Of a stretch of DNA of 64,000 nucleotides, positions 56,910 to 64,000 are shown piece after piece. Every line of letters starts with the position of its first letter. Positions within the stretch are counted from its first letter, which is position 1. Both the position numbers and the translations under genes were made by a program. The notes beneath the pieces are model-generated. The model was not told the DNA's origin. It worked only from the letters and a program-made list of their open reading frames with translations, and made no database searches. This stretch comes from Rhabditoides inermis (Eukaryota > Nematoda > Chromadorea > Rhabditida > Rhabditidae). The DNA lies in assembly GCA_963966185.1 (NCBI GenBank), contig CAWZYM010000114.1, positions 1,614,001 to 1,678,000 of the forward strand, written 5' to 3'.

Positions 56910-57648
56910 TCACGACGGCGGGTACCCGTAGTAGCTGTAGTGAGATGGATAGGGGGCGGGGCCGTAGGGGGCGTGGCCAGGAGGCTGTGGATACGGCGGC
57001 CACGGCTGCTCATAGGGTTGTTGCGGATGCGGCTGAGGAGGAGGCGGGTAGCCGGGGTAGCTGACTGGAAAACGTCATATTCATATTTTGGGTTCAAAAT
57101 GTACAAGTGTACTTTAGATAAACCCATGTCACAATCGCTCACAGCGACTATGGCGCTATGGACGGTTCGCCTGCGAATAGTGCGAGCTTGTTATGACGGT
57201 TCAAGATCAATCCCAGACCAAGGTTCCAGAATAACCATTAAAAAAACTTGTAATGACAGGTTCCACATGCATACAAGGTTTTCAAATACAAAAAAACCCA
57301 GTCATTTGCTCACCGGGATACTGCGGAGACACATGCGCGGGGTACACGCCATGGTTCGGAGGCGGGGGAGGAAGAGGCTGCTGCGGTTGCTGTGACGGAG
57401 GAGGCGCCTGCCTCTCCTCCCTCGAAGTGCCGCAAAACATGCCCACAAACGGGTCGTCGCTGATCTGAAGCGATTCCAGGTCCTGCAATAGCCCTATAGA
57501 CATCCAAAAACATGGGGCAATTTCCTCCCCTGCACAGGTATAGCAACGTTTCAGCGCTTTACGTATCCTATGAATAGTACGTCTAGCGATGGTTGTCTAT
57601 CCATGGTTCACCGAGTGCACTCACCTCCGGCCACGTTCCCTCCCCTCC
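56910..57648 (-). CDS. 3' exons of a Pro/Tyr-rich protein, 5' end replaced by BUD13 copy
   Basis: Exons 57648-57625, 57482-57314 and 57064-56910 join in phase (0, 1) to TGA at 56910-56912. Reading: GTWPE, then DLESLQISDDPFVGMFCGTS, a run of prolines and glutamines (PPPSQQPQQPLPPPPPNHG), and a C-tail of repeated PY, YPP and PPYPQ units ending YYGYPPS. The DPF tripeptide and PPxY-like motifs are of the kind that bind endocytic adaptors or WW domains, but I do not recognise the family. The first of these exons is where the BUD13 duplication ends, so the original 5' exons are gone or elsewhere. In a read-through transcript BUD13 exon 11 would set a different frame (see findings). Confidence 0.55.
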
Positions 57649-57658
57649 CTGCGAAAGA

Positions 57659-57659
<1 letters not shown>

Positions 57660-57713
<54 letters not shown>

Positions 57714-57735
57714 ATCTCTCTCCTTCTCTTCTCTC
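57660..57735. repeat. CT microsatellite
   Basis: Pure CT run of about 45 bases then a degenerate tail, in the intron between BUD13 copy-2 exon 11 and the chimeric exon. The BUD13 copy 1 intron at 25869-25925 has a related but shorter tract. Confidence 0.9.
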
Positions 57736-57836
57736 CCCATCCTCCTTCTTTCTTCCACTACTCTTCCATCTTTTCTGTTCTGCCGACACATCTTCTTTCC
57801 TCGCTCTCTATCCCTAATCCCTATTTCTATCCCTAC

Positions 57837-60800
57837 CTCTCCTTCTTCTCCTTGTCCTCGGGCTTCTCCTGTCCTACCCGTCCCTTGCCCGTCTGCTTCT
57901 GCCTTCTCACCGTCTCCGCGTCCCGCCCACTCCGCTCCGCGTCCATCTCCTCGAACATCTACACAAATGCAAAGTGAGCAAGAAAGCAGGCAAATAACGA
58001 GTGGGAGAAATGAAACATCGACAACACTGGGACTGGGTTGGGCGAGATAGCATGCAACAAAGAACGAGAACATCTACAACAATACATGCAAGGCACGAGT
58101 GGGTATGAAAAAAGAACAAACCAACAAACCAACACACCTTGGCCTCTCTGGCTTTGAGCTTCTCACTCTCCACCTTGAGATCGCGCGCGTTCTGCAGACC
58201 GGCGACCTGCAAGCAACAAGCATCATCAATCAGTTCAACCATCGATCACGTCTTCTGTCCAAAAAAAGAGAAATACACTAGTCCCTTTTGAAACTGCGAT
58301 CCGCTTCTGTCACACGATCAAACACGAATTTTGAAGAGTCGCGAAGAAACTGAGAACTGACCACACAACAACAACAACAATCCTCCCCCCCCCCCCCCCC
58401 CACCTTTCCATCCAGTGTCTTCTGCTTGCCGGGGCCGGCCCCCTCCTCCTCGTCCACCTCCTCCTTGATGCGCTTCGGAGAAACGGCGCGACGGCCGCGC
58501 TGCAACAGGCACATGTTATTCGGAACAAATAGTTGCCTTATGTTAAGAAATATGCAAAAAGCTAAACACTGAAGTCTTTTTACCTACACACAATACGTTT
58601 CTCAGTACATTCACATGCCAATACATAAAATTAAACGCAATGCTCCGTGCTCCGATAATGCGCAATTACATTACAACAGCTAGTCACGAGCGATCGTTGA
58701 ATCGACATCAACAATCAACATATATGACAAAAACGTCTCATCCAATATTCGTCTATAGCTACACTTCCCTCATTCTCACCGCCTCTCTCCTGTATCTGTG
58801 TTCTGCCAAAACACTATTAATGATGACAACCCACGCACAATATGTTTCACAGCATATTCACACGCCAGTAGTGTTAACGAAACGCAATAGACCGTTGAAT
58901 CCTCTCCGTGTTACAACCCCCCTAACTCACCGTCTCCTCCCCTCCTCCTCTCTGTCTCCTCGGCGGGCTGGCGTCCGAATCTCTGCGCGTGCGGGAGGGA
59001 CGCGGTGGCGACTGGTCTACAATATACATCATTCACACCACGCGCGCCTCCCTCCCCCTCTCTCACACAACTACCATCGACGTTCTCTGTCCGATCTGCT
59101 CCTCCCTTCCCCCACCCACCACTATCATTCGCTCCCCTCCTTCCTCCTCCTCCCCCTCCCCGCGGCGGTGACTGATCCGAGTCGTGGCGCTGGCGGCGGC
59201 GCGGCGGAGAGTTGTCTGCAAATGACCATGAAACTGCGTGGAATATGTTGCAACTCAAATGCAAACAGAACACGCGAAAAATCAAATTAATAGATCACCT
59301 CCCAAATATCAAAAAAAAACATTCACATAGTTTCTGAACTTCCTGAATCCTGTCAATCTCCTATTTCCCACATCAACTTCATAGCTAACAAGCTAACACA
59401 ATGAAAAATAACCCCACCTTGATTTCGGATAGGAGAACCCTAATCCCTAATTCAACCGTATGAACAAGAACAGTAAAAAACACTCCATCTCATTTCAAAA
59501 CTATTCAAATCTCTTTTGAAAAGTACAAGCGTAAAGTAGCTCTGTTTGGGTCAACAAAAGAGCAGGTTTGTGTTTATAGTTTAGTGTAGAAATAATAGTT
59601 TTATGCATGTGCTTTTGTTGAATTGAGATGAACCCAAACAGAGCTACTTTACGCTTGTACTTTTCAAAAGAGAATGAATGCCCTTTTGTTGAATTTCGAA
59701 GAAATTCTCTTTTTTTCAAATGTTAATGTATGTATCAATGTATCATGTATTAATGTTAATGTACTGATAGTTTCACAGTAACTACGCTCCCGCGCATCAC
59801 GAACCAATGAGCGCACGTGGACGGGGTTAGTGAGCGGGTCTTTCAGCGAATCAGCGACCGGAGGCATACCATACAGACGTGCAGACCTAACCAGTGAACA
59901 TATTTTTGAGTCTTAAACTATTGTTTCATGTTTTGTTTTGGTTTATAGTTGTTCAACGGACGATTTAGAGACAATATCATGATATAATACTGAAATATTT
60001 ATTATTTGAATGATTTACAAGCGATTCTGGCGGCCCTGTGGGCCAAGCGGGTCTGCAAACCGCTAAGAGAACCCAAACGATCGGCGCTTCGCGCCGATCC
60101 TAATAAAACTGCTGCTACTGGCGTAGAGGAACGGGACACTCTACTCATAGTCATACATAGTCTATCCACCGTCCACCCACACAGCTACTTGCTACTCACA
60201 CAGAGAAGGACGGAACACTGAACCCCGCGTCTACGGACCCCCTCCACCCACCACTGTCGTGTCGCTGCCTCCTCCGCGGGGGCGACGCGTCGCTGTCGTG
60301 GCGTTGGCGGCGAGTGGGAGGAGAAGGAGAGGCTGCAATCGGTGGATGAGATATCGGGTGAACAGTAAACGAGAAGAGTACAGGGATACACCATATGGTA
60401 CGAACAAGGAAAACAATTGTACATGTGAACAATACGCAACACGATCTACACATAGTCAGAAAAGAATGAGAACATCAATGGTGTGTCATCTTTTTATCTT
60501 TTTAATAACCAAATAACCCCCTATCACTCACCCCTTCCTCCTCTCCTCGGCGGTGACTGGTCGGCGTCCGAGTCGTGGCGAACGCGGCGGCGCGGTGGGG
60601 ACGCGTCTGCAGGCAATCAATAAATCAATAATTCTGAATAATCGTTTTCACTACATGAAAATACACTATTGTTCAAACACACATAGACTCACCGCTGTCG
60701 TGACGCTGCCGGCGACGCGGCGGTGAAGAGGCTAAAAGACGCAATTAATGGAAATTGGAGAAATACGTTTCAATGTTACTACAACAGGCAATATTTTTTA

Positions 60801-62131
60801 CGATATAATCAATAAACTGTGGTCAAATTGCCGTGATATACTGAACCAACGAATAGTAGAGTAACCCCCATGAAAGCACCCACCCCTTGCTCCTCCTCCC
60901 CCTCCCCGCAGCGGTGACTGATCCGAGTCGTGGCGCTGCCGGGGCCGCCGAGCGGGAGAGTGGTCCGAGTCTGAACACGACTCATTGACGCGAAAATCAA
61001 TAAAACAGGGAGCGGAAACGGTCAAACAATGAAGCGAAACGAGAACACCGTTGTGGGTCCAGATATCACAAGGAATGAAACCAGTACAACAAGGCGTGAA
61101 ATAACAACAACAAAACAACAAACACCACGCACCGCTGTCGTGTCTCGCTCTCTTCTTGGCGGGTACGGGGGAGGGGGAGCGGGACGCGGGCTCCGCCTTC
61201 ACCTTGGACAGGTCGTCGGCGGCCGCCGAGAACGCGCTGCGGAACTTCGGACCGGCCGTCTTCTTCTTGATCTCCAGCTGCAAGCAATTCATCCATACTT
61301 CACTGACAACATATTTATTGATTATTGTGGAGCTGAAAAGTATGGGCTACATAGTTTGCGGTGTGCATGGTACGTGAAGTACTTACCATGTGTTTGTGGC
61401 ACTTTTCTAATACAAACATATATGGAAAATGTAGAGCAGAAACAAAACAATCATTGCAAGAACCTCTTCAATGCGGAAGCCTGTCAAGCGAAGCACTCGC
61501 GCATTGAACAAAACTCAATGTGTCGACAGTTTGTATCATGTATAGGAAAGATACCTTTTACAAAGTGATCATGAGATCATTTAATCTTATGCACATACGT
61601 AATAAACAGGAAATCTTTTCAAAGCGCCGGGATGTATGGTAGTGTACATGCGCACCTCGATCTTGATCTCCTCTTCCTCGTCGTCCGACTCCATGGCGCG
61701 CTGGCGGGCCGCGCTGCTCACCGCCACAAACGCGTCGTCCTCCACGATCTTCATCCTAGATATAAGATATAAATAGATAAATAGACATATAAATAGATAG
61801 AAATATCGACATAGATAGACAGATAGACTTTTAGACGCGCATTGATCATGAGAAGTGTAGATGTTCAACGATAATTGAATCATCGTCATGGCTGGGATGT
61901 CGCAAAGCTCATCTCCATTGTTGTACTCGTTCGGCAGTGAAACAATACAATTTAATGCAAAACTATCTAAGGACGAAACACACAAACAGTTCACTCCGAG
62001 ACTCACCCGGCACTGGTGAACTTGGGCTTCTTCTCCTTCTTTTTCTTCTTCTTGCCGTCGTCAGCGCCGCCGCCGCCACCGGACATGTACCTCTTGAGGT
62101 AGTCGGCCTTTGACAGAGTCGTCGCCGACAT
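57837..62131 (-). CDS. BUD13 second copy, lacking the C-terminal core
   Basis: Paralog of the gene at 24010-29669 made by segmental duplication including introns and upstream sequence. Exons: 62131-62007, 61755-61656, 61277-61133, 60970-60884, 60731-60693, 60606-60532, 60332-60252, 59215-59120, 59016-58931, 58499-58404, 58206-58138, 57958-57837. All are open and in phase. N-terminus SATTLSKADYLKRYMSGG; middle of RHDSDxSPPRR-type motifs with one more repeat exon (60252-60332) than copy 1; then GLQNARDLKVESEKLKAREA and MFEEMDAERSGRDAETVRR. The remainder of the conserved region (YKSWNKG, PPNRFSIAPGYRWDGVDRS equivalents) is absent: homology stops about 5 bases into exon 12. Changes between copies are mostly silent or conservative, so it may be young or under constraint, but without the C-terminal core its RES function is doubtful. 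Confidence 0.85.
59510..59672. mobile_element. Hairpin (MITE-like) element in BUD13 copy 2
   Basis: Arms of about 50-60 bp: TCTCTTTTGAAAAGTACAAG and CGTAAAGTAGCTCTGTTTGG mirror CCAAACAGAGCTACTTTACG and CTTGTACTTTTCAAAAGAGA. Shares AGTAC..GCGTAAAG, TTTTATGCATGTGCTTTTGT and TTGAATT with the 703-933 element. It lies in the intron between exons 60252 and 59215; no counterpart is seen in BUD13 copy 1, so it inserted after the duplication or was lost there. Confidence 0.8.
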
Positions 62132-62265
62132 CGCTGAAAAGAAAAACATGATACATAAACCAGTACCATCGAAGCACAAACAACAACAGTCAGTCACATG
62201 TATCGAAGTTCCTTCGATTTGACTTATGATCGTCTGTTTGGACACGAAAAATAAATAGGTTAAAC

Positions 62266-62455
62266 TTCATTCCGCGATTACGACAACATCAACGCTAATT
62301 ACTTTGAATTAGATTAAAGTAATTTAATTTAAAAAAGACGCGTGAAATGCGTTTCAACTTGGAGGAGGCCGCATCGAAGAAGCGCCATTCGTAAAAGGGA
62401 CGCGGAAATCGAGCATTACACGACAAACCGCGGAAACCTCACGACGATAAATTGC
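62266..62455 (-). promoter_or_regulatory. Upstream region of BUD13 copy 2 (duplicated)
   Basis: Aligns with 29806-30003; see that entry. Homology fades beyond about 62457, giving the approximate right end of the segmental duplication. Confidence 0.4.
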
Positions 62456-63025
62456 GCCGTAAGGCAAGGCTGTGGTGAGTGAATACATGAATTACCGCGA
62501 ACTTTCTGGAGTACCGCGGGAGCGTCTACATGAAAGCGTCGCGAAACCGTGGAATCCCGCGGGGTGCTAGCGACTTTACCGTCACTCGGTGAAGAATAAT
62601 GTGGTGCTGAAGATGGTGTTGGTGAGAATTGTCTCGAATTGCACAACTTCGAGAAGTGCTGTATATTTTTGTTTTTCGGATTGTTTTGTTTGTTTCATTG
62701 TTTGTTTTGTTGTTGTATTTTAAAAGAACCTGATTGCATATCATGCATACTTTTTTCATCACTCATGACGTATGCGTAATCTGTGTACACCCCTTCCAAC
62801 GCGATTCGATTGTGAAATAACGCCACGTCGCCTTGCTTGCCTAGCCTGCCACTCGCATCATCTCCGATTCATTTGTAAACAACACCCCTTCAACTCTAGA
62901 AATCATATAGTGGGTGTTGCACTCTGCTATACTTGACCACGTTCGCGCTATCATTGTTATGATTATCCTTGTAATGAAAGCTTTGATATAAATTAATGAC
63001 CTAATCACATAATCTATTCTAGGCG
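62456..63025. other. Intergenic between divergent BUD13 copy 2 and SEC22
   Basis: No exon seen. Probably contains the SEC22 promoter; TTTGT repeats near 62670-62715. Just before the SEC22 start there is TCTATTCTAGGCG, an acceptor-like sequence. Confidence 0.4.
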
Positions 63026-63805
63026 ATGGACCTGACCCTGATCGCGCGCGTCCGCGACGGCCTCATCCTCGCCACGTCCATCGAAGGCAGCGACGGGGTG
63101 AGCAAGTGTTTACTAGTTTACTTGTGATTATGTTTTACATCCAGAGTTACTCGTGTTTTCGCAGAACTATATTTCTAGATTTATTATCGTATAACATCAA
63201 ACATGTGTTTTACATGCACCTGAAATAGTATTGAATGTGTTTCAGCGTGTTGAACTCGATTTCGGCATTATTATTCATGTTACAGTCATCTCAGGGCGAC
63301 ACAAACATGGTGAAGTACTCGAACCAGGCCAAGATGCTCTTCAAGAAGCTCAACAGCCAGCCGGGCGTCGCTGAGCAGTCGGTCGAGAGCGGGCCATACT
63401 ACTTCCAGTAAGTTCCGTGTTTGTTTGTTTACTTGTTTGCTTGTTTACTTGTGAACTACTTTCTCTGCTTTGTCAATTCCTCATTGTTGTTGTTTTTTGC
63501 TGTTGTTGGTCTTCGCATTCATATATGTCTTGTTGTTTATTTACTTGTTTATTGTTTACTCATTTGTTTGCCTTCAGCTACGTGATCCGACAGCAGATCT
63601 GCGCGCTCACGCTCTGCCCCCTGCAGTTCCCGAGAAAGGTGAGCTCTTTTTCGAAATTGCGCATAAAATATGTGATTTGAATATCGATTTATCGATTGGC
63701 TGCAGCTGGCGTTCTCGTACCTGGAAGACATTGCGCAGCAGTTCTTGAACGAGAACGGCACGCGGATCGAGCAGGTCGTCCGTCCCTACCACTTCCTCGA
63801 GTTTG
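63026..63805 (+). CDS. SEC22: SEC22 vesicle-trafficking SNARE, N-terminal longin part (runs off window)
   Basis: R-SNARE for ER-Golgi membrane traffic. Four exons are visible: 63026-63097, 63286-63407, 63578-63638 and 63706-63805, in phase (0, 2, 0, 1); the last donor is GTGAGT at 63806 and the rest lies outside. The longin domain is clear: MDLTLIARVRDGLILATSIE, NQAKMLFKKLNSQ, VESGPYYFHYVIRQQICALT, LCPLQFPRKLAFSYLEDIA, and RPYHFLEF. The SNARE helix and C-terminal anchor expected in the family are not in the window. Exon 2 could alternatively start at 63295, losing three residues. Confidence 0.93.
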
Positions 63806-64000
63806 GTGAGTGGAGAAAATCAAATCAAATCAATCAAAGGTTTATCCAGAATCGCCTTTCATGAACATAAAGTACATGCATGAGAGGTCTTAGTATTAGC
63901 GCTGGGAGAATAGATCATTCCATTGGTCGTGTTGTCAGTCAGAAAATCAAATCAAATCATTTATCCGGACTCACATCATACGTGTGGGTGGAGAAAGAGA
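63806..64000. repeat. SEC22 intron with short direct repeat
   Basis: GAAAATCAAATCAAATCA followed by TTTATCC occurs at about 63816-63846 and again at 63942-63966, about 125 bases apart; the window ends in a GTGTGGGTGGAGAAAGAGA tail resembling the first flank, so a tandem unit may continue. Confidence 0.5.

Noticed and set aside
1..64000. Bacterial or phage operon, toxin-antitoxin or defence island
   Set aside because: All genes have spliceosomal introns and animal homologs; no prokaryotic gene features were seen.

Overview
Eukaryotic (animal) nuclear DNA. Nearly every gene is split by short GT-AG introns whose phases can be followed from exon to exon, exons are GC-rich and introns AT-rich, and there are long CT/GA microsatellites, hairpin (MITE-like) repeats and a 20-kb satellite. 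The conserved proteins (BUD13, SLC9B/NHA antiporter, mannose-6-phosphate isomerase, SEC22, HMG-box protein) are metazoan in character. A tandem-domain S10 carboxypeptidase relic resembles the nematode two-domain cathepsin A-like proteins, and several genes have a splice-acceptor-like AG just before the ATG. Both hint at a nematode or another trans-splicing invertebrate, but this is an inference.

Layout. 1-935: dispersed repeat, including a hairpin element. 936-3111: no gene seen, several CT tracts. 3112-4590 (+): five-exon gene for an unrecognised single-pass membrane protein. 5389-7826 (-): decayed tandem serine-carboxypeptidase pseudogene. 8400-14516 (-): mannose-6-phosphate isomerase. 15103-23750 (-): SLC9B/NHA-type Na+/H+ antiporter. 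24010-29669 (-): complete BUD13. These four minus-strand loci are head-to-tail with gaps of about 0.26 to 0.59 kb. 29670-33045: 95-bp tandem repeats and a tRNA-like sequence. 33046-53048: a satellite of about 185 units of 106-110 bp, with a higher-order duplication of about 6.1 kb. 53654-54503 (-): last four exons of an unrecognised gene. 54713-55830: second copy of the left-end repeat. 56042-56628 (+): small HMG-box protein flanked by SPKK motifs. 56910-57648 (-): 3' exons of a proline/tyrosine-rich protein. 57837-62131 (-): second, truncated BUD13 copy joined to that 3' end. 63026 to the right edge (+): SEC22, partial.

Most notable are the BUD13 segmental duplication, whose breakpoint can be placed within a few bases of an exon start and which creates a chimeric gene; the highly ordered satellite whose every unit carries splice-acceptor-like and E-box-like sequence; the carboxypeptidase relic that has lost both nucleophile-bearing segments; and the acceptor-like AG before most start codons. 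I see no defence, phage or CRISPR-type system.
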